Part shown: positions 19,374 to 29,908 of the stretch, in pieces
How the letters are laid out: each line of letters starts with the position of its first letter
Position numbering within the stretch: the first letter of the stretch is position 1
Source: Aquabacterium sp.
GTDB lineage: Bacteria; Pseudomonadota; Gammaproteobacteria; Burkholderiales; Burkholderiaceae_C
Length of the DNA: 36,058 nt
Assembly (NCBI RefSeq): GCF_021768455.1
Contig: NZ_JAIZVX010000022.1
Location: forward strand, 1 to 36,058
Direction: 5' to 3'
Position numbers and translations under genes: made by a program
The notes under the pieces: model-generated
The model's database searches: none
Told to the model about the DNA's origin: nothing
The model's input: the letters and a program-made list of their open reading frames with translations, nothing else

Positions 19374-20523
19374 GCCAGGGCACGTGCCCGCGCCTTGTGG
19401 CGCCAGCGCAGCCAGCCCGTCAGGCCCAGCGGCACCGGCGCCAGACCACTGAGCAAGACCAGAATGCGCCCCGGCCAACCGGCCACCTCGCCGTTGTGCA
19501 GTGGGTGCAACCAGGCCATCAGCGTGTCGGCGGGGCTGTCCTGCAGGCCATCGCGCACGGCCACCACCTCGGCCGTTGCCGCATCCACCCACACCTGGGT
19601 TCGGGGGAAGCGCCGACTGGGCTCGCCAACCTGCCACAGTTGCACGCGAATCAGGCCCCCGCCCACCGGCGCGCTTTCCACCCAGCGCAACCGAGCCTGC
19701 GGGAAGCACTGCCCGGCCAGGCTCACCGCTTGAGCCAGCGAAACCACTGGCGGGCCCTTCACGACCACGGCGGGCGGGTGGAACACCGGGCCGACACGGT
19801 GCAAGGCCATGGCCAGGGGCTGGTGCCAGGTCAGCGCCATGCCTGTGGCCGCCAGCATGAGCAGGACCACGGCACTGGCCAGGCCCGTGAGCTTGTGCCA
19901 GTCGTAGACCTGCCGCTCGATGGCCGCCCCGCGCTTGAAGCGCCAGGCCTGAGGCCAGCCCCCGGAACGGGGCCACCACAGCACGAGGCCTGACACCAGC
20001 GACACCGTCATCAGCACCCCGAGCGCCCCCACCAGCTGCCGCCCATCGAGGTCCAGCAGCAGGCTGTAGTGCAGGTCGTAGAGCCAGGTCAGGGGCTCAT
20101 CGCCCCAGATGGCCTCGTGGCCCACCACGGCGGTGTACGGATCGACCCAGACCATCAGCGGCGCGAAGGCCCGGTCGGCCGACTCCACCGGCTTCATGTA
20201 GCGGGCCACGATGGGCTCGCCCGGCTTGAGGGGCAGTTCGAGGCGCCAGGCGCCGTGGCGGTCTGGGTGGGATCGCCGCAAGGACTGGTGCACCCGGTCG
20301 AGGTCGATGCCCTGGGCAGGGTCGGCCAAGGGCTGCGCCGCCTGCACCGGCTGCGCCCCGCCAGCAGCCGAGTGCAGGGCCGTCAGCACCTCCCGGTAGA
20401 CCACCAGCACACTGCCTGTGAGCCCGATGACGAGCCAGAAGCCCAGCAGCCCCAGGCCCAGCCAGCGGTGCAGGCGGACCCAGAACTGTCGGCGGTGTGA
20501 CCAGGTCTTGGAAGCCGCCATGC

Positions 20524-22548
20524 TCAGAAGCGCACCGTGGCCGAAAGGTAGGCGGCGCGGCCATCGGCCGGTGCGTGCAGAGACTGGCTGCCATCCCACC
20601 AGGCGTAGCCATAGGACCGGTCAAACAGGTTCTTGACCTGCAGGTCCAGGCTGATGCGCTCGTTGACCGCGTGCTTCACGCCCACATCGGCCACCACGAA
20701 TTGACCATATCGGCCCGTGCTGTTGGTCGAATCCAGGAAATAGCTGCTTTGGGCGCGCACACCGGCCGTGGTCTCCCATTTCGCGTCGATGCGCCACTTC
20801 GCCCCCACCGAAGCCAGGGCATGGGGAACGTGGTCGACCTCCTTGCCACGGGTCAGCGGGGCACTCGGATCGGGCTCGACGATCACGGCCCGCTGCAGGC
20901 TCAGGCTGAACCAGGCGCTGAGGGCCTCGCCCGGGTTGATGTTGAGCTGCAGGTCCTGACCCTGGCGGCGCGTGGCGCCCAGGTTCTCCGAATCGCCGCT
21001 GGGGTCGTTGAGCTTGCGGTAGATCTCGCCGGTGGCGGTCTGCGTCCAGCTCGCGAGGCGGCCTTCCAGCCAGGGCAGCGGTCGGAACTTCCAGCCGAAT
21101 TCCCACCCTTCGTTCAGCGAAGGCGCCAGATCGGACGTGCGAGGCGGCACCTTGTAGCTGGCCGCGCCCACGCCCACCTGGAAGCTGCGGCCCCAGTTGG
21201 CATACAGGCTGTGGCCACTCACGGGCGCAAACACCACGCTCAGCTTGGGCTGGCGAATCTGGCCGTAGTCGTTCAGGGTGTAGCGTTTGCCGGTGAGCCG
21301 GTTGTCGAGCTGACCCGAAAGGGTGTCGATGCGGTAGGCCGGCAGGATCGTCCACTGCCTGGAGGGCGTGATCACGGCCTGCACGTAGCCGCCGAGCGTG
21401 TCGAAGCTGAAGGCCTGCGAGCGCGTCTGGCTGCTGCGCACCTGCGCCACCGTCAGGTAGCGTTCGCTGACGTTGTCCTGCCATTCGCGCTGCAGGCCGC
21501 CTTCCAGCTGCCACAGGGGCGTGGCCCGCCAGGTCAAGCTGCCGATCAGCCCCCGGTGGGTCTCGCGCACGTCGCGCTCCTGCTGGCTGACCGTCGACGA
21601 GAAGGTCACATACCGGTCGTCCTGGATCTGATTGCGATACGCCCGCGTCAGCCACGACAGGCCCTGGCCCAACTCGCCCTCGGCATGGGCGCTGAGCTGG
21701 CTGAGCTGACGGCGGTCTTCGTCGCTCGCGTTGTGGCGCGGCGACTGGGTGGGATCGGCCTTGCCTTGCGCCAGGGTCAGGTAGCCGGCTTCTTCGGCGC
21801 GGGCATCGTGGGTCCGGGCGATCAGGCCCGCACGCCAGCCCTCTCCCGCCGGCTGGTAGAACCATTTGCCGGCCAGGTTCAGCTTGCGGGTCGCGCTGTG
21901 CGCCCGGTATCCCTCGCTCTGGCGCCAGCCCACAAAGTAGTTCTGGGACCAGCCCGATTCACCCTCCAGGCCTTTGGCCAGCTGCACCTCGGCCGTGCCA
22001 AAGCTGCCTGCCGTGACCCGGGCCTCCCCTTCGTTGCCACCCTGACGCGTGAGGACCTGGGCGTTGCCCGCGATGTTGTGCAGCCCCCAGCGTGGGTCAT
22101 TCGTGCCGCGCACGACCTCGATGCGCTCGATCTCCAGCGGCGAGACCAGATCAAGGAAGGGCATGTTGCCGTCGTTGGTGTTGGACGGGATGCCGTCGAT
22201 CAGCAGCTTGACGGCGTTGACATTGCCCTCGCCATTGAAACCCCGGAAGGACAGCTTGCCCGAGGTCGTGCCCTGCTTGAACTCGGTGAGCATGACGCCC
22301 GGCACCAGGCCGAACAGGGCCCAGCTCTGATCGACATTCTGGGCAGACAGGACTTCGGCGCCGACCACATCGACCGAGGTCAGGATGCGCCGGCTGGACA
22401 GCGGACCGGTGGCCGGTGCGCTGACCGTGACCTGGCCCAGGGTGAGGGTGGCATCGTCCGTGGACTGGGCGGTGGCGGCTGTGGATGCGGCCGTGGCGGC
22501 CAGCGCACACAGGGGCGCGGCCATGCCGAGATGGGCAAAAGACTTCAT
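20524..22548 (-). CDS. TonB-dependent outer-membrane receptor
   Basis: A 674-residue outer-membrane transporter for a chelated metal or similar ligand, energised by TonB. A signal peptide spans about residues 1-27 (MKSFAHLGMAAPLCALAATA...). The plug domain follows: GQVTVSAPA resembles a TonB box region, then LVPGVMLTEFKQG, LSFRGFNGEGN, LLIDGIPSNTNDG and PLEIERIEVVRG. The rest is a 22-strand barrel ending VKNLFDRSYGYAWWDG and a terminal Phe (LSATVRF). It resembles FecA/siderophore-type receptors, but the ligand cannot be determined. I chose the ATG at 22548; the frame extends 20 codons upstream without a signal-like sequence. DUF2946 lies upstream and PepSY downstream. Confidence 0.9.
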   Translation of the reverse strand: MKSFAHLGMAAPLCALAATAASTAATAQSTDDATLTLGQVTVSAPATGPLSSRRILTSVDVVGAEVLSAQNVDQSWALFGLVPGVMLTEFKQGTTSGKLSFRGFNGEGNVNAVKLLIDGIPSNTNDGNMPFLDLVSPLEIERIEVVRGTNDPRWGLHNIAGNAQVLTRQGGNEGEARVTAGSFGTAEVQLAKGLEGESGWSQNYFVGWRQSEGYRAHSATRKLNLAGKWFYQPAGEGWRAGLIARTHDARAEEAGYLTLAQGKADPTQSPRHNASDEDRRQLSQLSAHAEGELGQGLSWLTRAYRNQIQDDRYVTFSSTVSQQERDVRETHRGLIGSLTWRATPLWQLEGGLQREWQDNVSERYLTVAQVRSSQTRSQAFSFDTLGGYVQAVITPSRQWTILPAYRIDTLSGQLDNRLTGKRYTLNDYGQIRQPKLSVVFAPVSGHSLYANWGRSFQVGVGAASYKVPPRTSDLAPSLNEGWEFGWKFRPLPWLEGRLASWTQTATGEIYRKLNDPSGDSENLGATRRQGQDLQLNINPGEALSAWFSLSLQRAVIVEPDPSAPLTRGKEVDHVPHALASVGAKWRIDAKWETTAGVRAQSSYFLDSTNSTGRYGQFVVADVGVKHAVNERISLDLQVKNLFDRSYGYAWWDGSQSLHAPADGRAAYLSATVRF

Positions 22549-22628
22549 GGTGGAAAACCGTTCTGGCGATGACACAGGGCGGCACCACGCCGGCTCGGTG
22601 CACGGCATGGCGCCACGTGGGCGGGGTG

Positions 22629-23057
22629 TCAGACCAGAGGCGGCGGGCCGCGGGGCCGCGGCGCAGCCCAGGCGAACAGCGGCCGGTGCGACCGCAGGAA
22701 GAGCGTGGGCAGCAGCCCATCAGCGACGCGGGGCAACAGCCCCCACCGAGGCAAGGATGGCGGTGCCCAGGCCTGGTGCTGGAGGGCACACATCGGGCAA
22801 TCGTCGTGCGAGGCCATGGACTCGGGCTCAGAGCCTGGCAGCCCGACCTTCATCAGCTTCAGCGGCTGGCCCGTGCCGTCACTGCGGCACACCACCTGCC
22901 AGCTCGGCAGGCCCTGCGTGGCCTGCAGCAGGCGCGAGAGCGTGGGCACCAGCACCGCCGCACACAGGCAGGCGAGCACCACGCGGGCGAACCAGCGTGG
23001 GTGGCGAGGCAGCGTGACGGTCGGCATGAGGTGCGTGAATGTAAACCACCGGTTCAT
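22629..23057 (-). CDS. DUF2946-like membrane/periplasmic protein with CPMC motif
   Basis: A small protein of about 142 residues that fits DUF2946, a family found next to TonB-dependent receptors and copper genes; its function is not established. A hydrophobic helix (FARVVLACLCAAVLVPTLSR) is near the N-terminus. The family hallmark Cys pair is DDCPMCALQ near residue 86. The Pro-rich end (RPRGPPPLV) is also characteristic. A second Met 10 codons in (23027) is an equally plausible start, as neither has a good ribosome site. It precedes the receptor by 80 bases on the same strand, so the three genes probably form one uptake operon. Confidence 0.7.
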   Translation of the reverse strand: MNRWFTFTHLMPTVTLPRHPRWFARVVLACLCAAVLVPTLSRLLQATQGLPSWQVVCRSDGTGQPLKLMKVGLPGSEPESMASHDDCPMCALQHQAWAPPSLPRWGLLPRVADGLLPTLFLRSHRPLFAWAAPRPRGPPPLV

Positions 23058-23158
23058 TCAGGTGGCTGCGCTGCCTCAAAAGCCAGCAACACAGCAGACG
23101 CCTCAATGTGACACAGCCCCAGCGCATCTCTTCACCAGAACAACCCGCGTCCTGTGGC

Positions 23159-25297
<2,139 letters not shown>

Positions 25298-25372
25298 GGG
25301 GGCACCGAGGCGAAGGAAAGAGAGGCCAGGCAGCACGCTGAGCGCACGCACCCGGCCGGGCACGACCCTCCA

Positions 25373-25388
25373 CTGTAAGGCGTGGCAG
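25373..25388 (-). promoter_or_regulatory. Candidate LexA (SOS) box upstream of uvrB
   Basis: CTGTAAGGCGTGGCAG fits the CTG-N10-CAG core of LexA operators, with 7 of 8 bases of CTGT-N8-ACAG on the plus strand. It lies about 75 bases before the uvrB start. uvrB is an SOS gene in E. coli, which supports the call, but such cores arise by chance in GC-rich DNA and no clear -35/-10 pair accompanies it. Confidence 0.35.
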
Positions 25389-25474
25389 CCCAACGTGCTC
25401 GGCCAGGGGCCTTGACGGGGGGCTGCGCCTCGCCACGGCGAATCCCCCAAACCGAAGCCCCCAAACGGCCCATG

Positions 25475-25508
25475 GCGTCACAGGGTCGTCACACAGGATC
25501 CCTATCGT
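25475..25508 (+). promoter_or_regulatory. Pho box and -10 element upstream of phoX
   Basis: GCGTCAC (25475-25481) and TCGTCAC (25486-25492) are two PhoB half-sites whose GTCA cores are exactly 11 bases apart. Ten bases further on lies TATCGT (25503-25508), a 4/6 match to the -10 and at the distance expected for a PhoB-activated promoter lacking a -35. The leader to the ATG at 25581 is about 65 bases. The target is a phosphatase, which strengthens the call. Confidence 0.6.
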
Positions 25509-25580
25509 CCGCCTCGGCCACATGGCTACACCTTGCCGCCTGCGCGGCCCTCATTCCCTTTTGCTCCGGCAGTACACCCG

Positions 25581-27551
25581 ATGTCCCAACACCCCTCGTC
25601 CAGCCGCCGCCAGGCCCTCAAGTTCTTCTCCACCATCCCCATGCTGCCCCTGGGCGCCGGCGCGGCGTCCACGCTGCTCTCCGGCTGCGGCGGTGGTGGC
25701 GACAGCGCCACGCCCACCACGGCGGGCGGCAGCACCACGGCCACCTTCGTGTCGGCGGCGTTCACCAGCACCCCCGCCCCCACGGCGACCGCAGACCGCG
25801 CCACCACCTACACCACCTCGCAGATGGTCGTCACCCTGAGTGACCACAGCACCCGCAGCTACAACCTGGCCTACGAGCCCTATTTCCTGACTGGCACCAC
25901 CGTGTCCGACGGCCAGGGCGGCACCATCGTGGCCGGCGGCTACTACGACATCCAAAACCAGCCCATCATGGACACCACGGGCAGCACGGCCCGCCAGTTC
26001 TTCAGCGATTCGCCCGACGGCACCTCGCTGCTGACCGTGGCCAACGCCAGCGTGAGCGGCGTGACCGGCAACGCCGTGTTTGCCGTGGTGCAGTTCGAAT
26101 ACACCACCTACGCCCAGGATGGCAGCACCAGCATGTACGGCAAGCTGCCCTCGCCCATCGCCGTGCTCACCCTCGACCAGAACCCCAGCACGGGCAAGCT
26201 CACGCTGGTGAAATACCACAACGTCGACACCTCGGGCGTCAACGGGCTGTGGATCACCTGCGGCGCCAGCCTCTCGCCCTGGGGCACGCACCTCTCCAGC
26301 GAAGAGTACGAACCCGACGCCTGGAACCTGCCCAGCTACTGGAGCGCCTTCCAGACCAACCTGGGCTCCACCAGTGTCTCGCCCTACCACTACGGCCACC
26401 TGCCGGAGGTGACCGTCAAGGCCGACGGCACCGCCACCATCAAAAAGCACCACTGCCTGGGCCGCATCTCGCACGAACTGGTGCAGGTCATGCCCGACAA
26501 CCGCACCGTGCTGATGGGCGACGACGCCACCAACGGCGCCCTCTTCCTCTTCGTGGCCGACAAGGAAAAAGACCTCTCCGCCGGCACCCTCTACGTGGGC
26601 CAGTTGCAGGACACCTTCGACACAGCCTTCCTGGCCGGCACCAACACCGTCAGCTGGAAGTGGATCAAGCTCGGCTCGGCCACCAGCGCCGAGATCAAGG
26701 TCTACATCGACCTGCTGGCCAACGGCACGCTGAGCAAGTCCGACATCATGGACGTGAAGACCTCCGACCCGTCGGACAGCACCTACACCAAGATCAGCAT
26801 CGGCGGCGCCAAGAACTGGATCAAGGTCGTCTCGGGCATGGAGAAGGCCGCCGCCTTCCTGGAAACCCACCGCTATGCGGCCCTGATGGGCGGCAGCATG
26901 GGCTTCACCAAGCTGGAGGGCACCACGGTCAACATCGCCGACAAGGTGGCCTACTCGGCCCTGCAGAACATGGAGACCTCCATGGTCAGCGGCGCCACCG
27001 CCTGGGACAGCGCCAGCAAGATCGCCCTGACCTCGGCCCTCAAGGCCGGTGGCGTCATGGCGCACACCCTGGGCAGCGGCCAGATCGACACCAGCGGCAA
27101 CGCGATCGACAGCGCCTGGATCCCCTCGGTCACGAAGATGCTGCTGACCGGCGAAGACATCAGCGCCGACAGCCTGGGCAACACCGCCAACCCGGCCACG
27201 GTCGCCAACCCGGACAACCTGAAGTTCTCGGAAAAGCTGCGCACCCTCTTCATTGGCGAAGACAGCGGCCAGCACACCAACAACTTCCTGTGGGCCTACA
27301 ACGTCGACACCAAGCAGCTCTCGCGCATCCTGTCCATCCCGGCGGGCGGTGAATCGACCGGCTTGCACGCCGTCGACGAGATCAATGGCTGGACCTACAT
27401 CTCGAGCAACTTCCAGCACGCTGGCGACAGCAGCTACGTGCGCGGCAACACCGAACTCAACGCCGCGGTGAACGCGAACTACAACAACAAGTTCAGCGCC
27501 GCCGTCGGTTACCTGACCGGCACCGCCACGAGCCTGAAACTGAGCGCCTGA
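25581..27551 (+). CDS. phoX: PhoX-family alkaline phosphatase (DUF839), Tat-exported
   Basis: A 656-residue PhoX-type phosphatase. PhoX enzymes are Ca/Fe-dependent monomeric phosphatases released or anchored outside the inner membrane to scavenge phosphate. The N-terminus carries a Tat motif (SRRQALKFF) followed by a hydrophobic stretch and a lipobox-like LLSGC before a Gly/Ser/Thr linker, suggesting a Tat-exported lipoprotein. Family motifs are visible: TCGASLSPWGTHLSSEEYE near 230, HHCLGRISHELVQVM near 290, VLMGDDATNGALFLFVADK near 310, and LFIGEDSGQHTNNFLWAYNV near 560. I chose the ATG at 25581 because the Tat motif follows directly. The Pho box upstream supports phosphate-starvation control. 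It lies between uvrB and the aminotransferase. Confidence 0.85.
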   Translation: MSQHPSSSRRQALKFFSTIPMLPLGAGAASTLLSGCGGGGDSATPTTAGGSTTATFVSAAFTSTPAPTATADRATTYTTSQMVVTLSDHSTRSYNLAYEPYFLTGTTVSDGQGGTIVAGGYYDIQNQPIMDTTGSTARQFFSDSPDGTSLLTVANASVSGVTGNAVFAVVQFEYTTYAQDGSTSMYGKLPSPIAVLTLDQNPSTGKLTLVKYHNVDTSGVNGLWITCGASLSPWGTHLSSEEYEPDAWNLPSYWSAFQTNLGSTSVSPYHYGHLPEVTVKADGTATIKKHHCLGRISHELVQVMPDNRTVLMGDDATNGALFLFVADKEKDLSAGTLYVGQLQDTFDTAFLAGTNTVSWKWIKLGSATSAEIKVYIDLLANGTLSKSDIMDVKTSDPSDSTYTKISIGGAKNWIKVVSGMEKAAAFLETHRYAALMGGSMGFTKLEGTTVNIADKVAYSALQNMETSMVSGATAWDSASKIALTSALKAGGVMAHTLGSGQIDTSGNAIDSAWIPSVTKMLLTGEDISADSLGNTANPATVANPDNLKFSEKLRTLFIGEDSGQHTNNFLWAYNVDTKQLSRILSIPAGGESTGLHAVDEINGWTYISSNFQHAGDSSYVRGNTELNAAVNANYNNKFSAAVGYLTGTATSLKLSA

Positions 27552-27568
27552 CGCCCATTTCGGCACCA

Positions 27569-27617
27569 CCGCGGCGCCCCTTCTTCTGGAAATTGACACA
27601 AGAATGGGGCGCCGCGG
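27569..27617 (+). other. Long inverted repeat after phoX
   Basis: CCGCGGCGCCCC (27569-27580) and GGGGCGCCGCGG (27606-27617) are perfect 12-base inverted arms. A further five pairs (TTCTT with AAGAA) extend the stem past one bulged T, leaving a loop of about 14 bases. There is no T-run on either side, so it is not a standard intrinsic terminator. It could block 3' exonucleases at the phoX mRNA end or act through Rho. It lies about 150 bases before the next gene. Confidence 0.6.
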
Positions 27618-27767
27618 GCCATTCAGGCACCCGTTTGGCGCAAGAGACCGATAAAATACAGGGTTTGTCCCAGACGTTCTCCGTTTGCCAACCGCGAGCG
27701 GAGGGCCCCTCGGGGACCACACGTCCCCACGTATCGACCTCACTCCAACCGACCGGAGACTGCTTGC

Positions 27768-28967
27768 ATGGCCTCGCTGTTTGCTTCCGTTGAACTCGCC
27801 CCCCGCGACCCCATCCTGGGCCTCAACGAACAATTCAATGCCGACACCAACCCCGCCAAAGTGAACCTGGGCGTGGGCGTGTACACCGACGACCAAGGCA
27901 AGCTGCCGCTGCTGAAGTGCGTCGCCGCCGCTGAAAAGCAGCTGGCCGAAACCCTCAAGCCCCGCGGCTACCTGCCCATCGATGGCATCGTGGCTTACGA
28001 CAAGGCCGTGCAAGGCCTGGTCTTCGGTGCCGAGCACCCCGCCGTCAAGGGCGGTCGCATCGCCACGGCCCAGGCCATCGGCGGCACGGGCGGCCTGAAG
28101 CTGGGCGCCGACTTCCTCAAGCGCCTGAACCCTGCGGCCAAGGTCCTGATCTCGGACCCGAGCTGGGAAAACCACCGCGCCCTGTTCGAATCGGCCGGCT
28201 TTGAAGTGGGCACCTACCCCTACTACGACGCCGCCAACCGCGGCATCAACTTCGCCGGTCTGATCGAAACCCTGAAGGCTGCCGCCGCCGGCACCATCAT
28301 CCTGCTGCACGCCTGCTGCCACAACCCGACCGGCTACGACCTGTCGGACGCCCAGTGGGAAGAAGTCATCGCCGTGATCAAGGCCGGCAACCTCGTGCCG
28401 TTCCTCGACATGGCTTACCAGGGCTTTGGCAACGGCATCGCCGAAGACGGTCAGGTCGTCCTGAAGTTCCTGGAATCGGGCCTGAGCTTCTTCGTCTCCA
28501 CCTCGTTCTCCAAGAGCTTCTCGCTGTATGGCGAACGCGTGGGCGCCCTGAGCATCGTCAGCGAAAGCGCCGAAGAGTCGAACCGCGTGCTGAGCCAGCT
28601 CAAGCGTGTGATCCGCACCAACTACTCCAACCCGCCCACGCACGGCGCCCAGGTGGTGGCCACGGTGCTGACCAGCCCCGAGCTGCGCAAGATGTGGGAA
28701 GACGAGCTGGCCGAAATGCGCGACCGCATCAAGCTGATGCGCACCGCCCTGGTCAACGAGCTGACCGCCGCCGGCGTGCCGGGCGACCTGAGCTACATCA
28801 CCCGCCAGAAGGGCATGTTCAGCTACTCCGGCCTGAACGCCGCCCAGATGCAGCGCCTGCGTGCCGAGTTCGGCATCTACGGTGTGGACTCGGGCCGCAT
28901 CTGCGTGGCCGCGCTCAACAGCGGCAACATCAAGGCCGTGTCGGCCGCGATCAAGGCCGTGATGTAA
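27768..28967 (+). CDS. Aspartate/aromatic amino acid aminotransferase
   Basis: A 399-residue fold-type I PLP aminotransferase of the AspC/TyrB group, interconverting aspartate or aromatic amino acids with their 2-oxo acids. The family start is LFASVELAPRDPILGLNEQF, then VNLGVGVYTDDQGKLPLL. Substrate- and PLP-binding segments include SDPSWENHRALFESAGF and LLHACCHNPTGYDLSD. The Schiff-base lysine lies in STSFSKSFSLYGERVGAL; the C-terminal Arg that binds the substrate carboxylate lies in YGVDSGRICVAALN. AspC and TyrB specificities cannot be separated from sequence. A possible -10 TAAAAT is at 27652, without a good -35. A strong terminator follows. Confidence 0.93.
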   Translation: MASLFASVELAPRDPILGLNEQFNADTNPAKVNLGVGVYTDDQGKLPLLKCVAAAEKQLAETLKPRGYLPIDGIVAYDKAVQGLVFGAEHPAVKGGRIATAQAIGGTGGLKLGADFLKRLNPAAKVLISDPSWENHRALFESAGFEVGTYPYYDAANRGINFAGLIETLKAAAAGTIILLHACCHNPTGYDLSDAQWEEVIAVIKAGNLVPFLDMAYQGFGNGIAEDGQVVLKFLESGLSFFVSTSFSKSFSLYGERVGALSIVSESAEESNRVLSQLKRVIRTNYSNPPTHGAQVVATVLTSPELRKMWEDELAEMRDRIKLMRTALVNELTAAGVPGDLSYITRQKGMFSYSGLNAAQMQRLRAEFGIYGVDSGRICVAALNSGNIKAVSAAIKAVM

Positions 28968-28991
28968 GCACAACGTCAACGCGCACCCGGG

Positions 28992-29017
28992 AAAGGGGCC
29001 CTGCGGGGCCCCTTTTT
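28992..29017 (+). terminator. Intrinsic terminator of the aminotransferase gene
   Basis: AAAGGGGCCC (28992-29001) pairs with GGGCCCCTTT (29006-29015) around a TGCG loop and continues into T residues, giving five in a row. It lies 25 bases after the stop codon and separates this gene from the convergent gene at 29028. Confidence 0.9.
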
Positions 29018-29027
29018 CATGGCTCGC

Positions 29028-29798
29028 TCAATCGTGCTCGTGGGGCTGGCGCCAGCCGGCCAGCACGTCCATGTGACTGGCCTTGCGGATCACGGGGTTG
29101 TTTTCCATGTCGCCAAAATCGGCGGCGTCGTAGCGCTGGTAGGCCTCGGTTCCGCGCGCCGGCACCGGCCAGCTGGCAGGCGGCAGCGCATGCCGAGCCT
29201 GCAGGGTGAAGCGCACGCTGCGGCCCTGCTCCTGGCGCAGCACGCGCTGGGCCACGCCCGCCTCGTCCAGCCAGTCCACCTCGATCTGTTCGTGGCCCAT
29301 GCGGCCTTTGTAGCGGGTCACGCCCGCCTTCGCATCCCGCCCCACACGCTGCAGCTGCGGCAGCTTGCGGGCGTCGAACAGGGTGGCCAGGCTGTCCCAT
29401 TGCGGGTAGACGTTCAAGGTCTTGAGCTCGCCGGTGGAGTAGGCCACCACACTGCGGTCGGCATGGAACACGCGCTCGAAACCGATGTGTCCCTGGGCGC
29501 TGCGCGTCCAGATGTCTTCCAGCTCGGGGCGCTGCACCACGGCGCGCTCGCCGTCGCGCAGGAGGTACCAGGTCTGCACCTTGCTCACCTTGCCGGCCTG
29601 CCACCGCACGCTGTAAGACAGGGCCTGGGGCCGCTCGGCCTGCAGAGGCGCCGCGGCCTCGGGCGCCACGTCGGACGCGGCCTCAGGGGTCTGCACGGGG
29701 GTGGGGGCCGAGGTCTGCGCCCACGTGGGGCCGATGAGCGCGAGCCCGCAGGCCAGGGTCAGCGCCAGGGGGCGAACCGAACAGGTGAACCGCTTCAT
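29028..29798 (-). CDS. Secreted hypothetical protein downstream of phoA
   Basis: I do not recognise the family of this 256-residue protein. It starts with a clear signal peptide (MKRFTCSVRPLALTLACGLALIG..., cleavage near WAQ). A Pro/Ala/Thr linker of about 35 residues follows (to about 55), then a predicted beta-rich domain (YSVRWQAGKVSKVQTWYLL, ERVFHADRSVVAYSTGELKT, VTRYKGRMGHEQIEVDWLD) and a His-rich end (WRQPHEHD). This architecture suggests a periplasmic or outer-membrane-associated beta protein; metal binding by the tail is only a guess. I chose the ATG at 29798 because an upstream GTG in frame lies inside a terminator hairpin. It follows phoA on the same strand, but two terminators lie between. 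Confidence 0.65.
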   Translation of the reverse strand: MKRFTCSVRPLALTLACGLALIGPTWAQTSAPTPVQTPEAASDVAPEAAAPLQAERPQALSYSVRWQAGKVSKVQTWYLLRDGERAVVQRPELEDIWTRSAQGHIGFERVFHADRSVVAYSTGELKTLNVYPQWDSLATLFDARKLPQLQRVGRDAKAGVTRYKGRMGHEQIEVDWLDEAGVAQRVLRQEQGRSVRFTLQARHALPPASWPVPARGTEAYQRYDAADFGDMENNPVIRKASHMDVLAGWRQPHEHD

Positions 29799-29818
29799 GT
29801 TCAGGCTTTCTCTGTTTG

Positions 29819-29852
29819 AAAAAGCCTTCGCCACCCCGAGGGCAGCGAAGGC
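29819..29852 (-). terminator. Intrinsic terminator, second of a tandem pair after phoA
   Basis: On the minus strand GCCTTCGC (29845-29852) pairs perfectly with GCGAAGGC (29824-29831) and is followed by five T (29819-29823). It lies only about 20 bases ahead of the ATG of the next gene. Confidence 0.8.
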
Positions 29853-29875
29853 AAAAGCCCGCCACGGGGCAGGCT
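29853..29875 (-). terminator. Intrinsic terminator, first of a tandem pair after phoA
   Basis: On the minus strand AGCCTGCC (29868-29875) pairs with GGCGGGCT (29856-29863), one T-G pair, loop CCGT, followed by TTT. It lies about 35 bases after the phoA stop and directly ahead of the second hairpin. Confidence 0.65.
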
Positions 29876-29908
29876 CTGGCGTGTGGGCCTGCAGGCCCTC
29901 ACTCTTGC

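Noticed and set aside
23058-23158. Fur box or cobalamin riboswitch before the DUF2946/TonB unit
   Set aside because: I found neither a 19-bp AT-rich Fur palindrome nor riboswitch core elements in this short gap.
27593-27598. TTGACA as a -35 for the aminotransferase gene
   Set aside because: It falls inside the long hairpin and has no -10 at 16-18 bases; TAAAAT at 27652 is too far.
25551-28979. A 1142-codon open frame on the minus strand
   Set aside because: It is antisense to phoX and the aminotransferase, both with strong family motifs and a terminator; composition is Val/Gly/His-rich and shows no domains.
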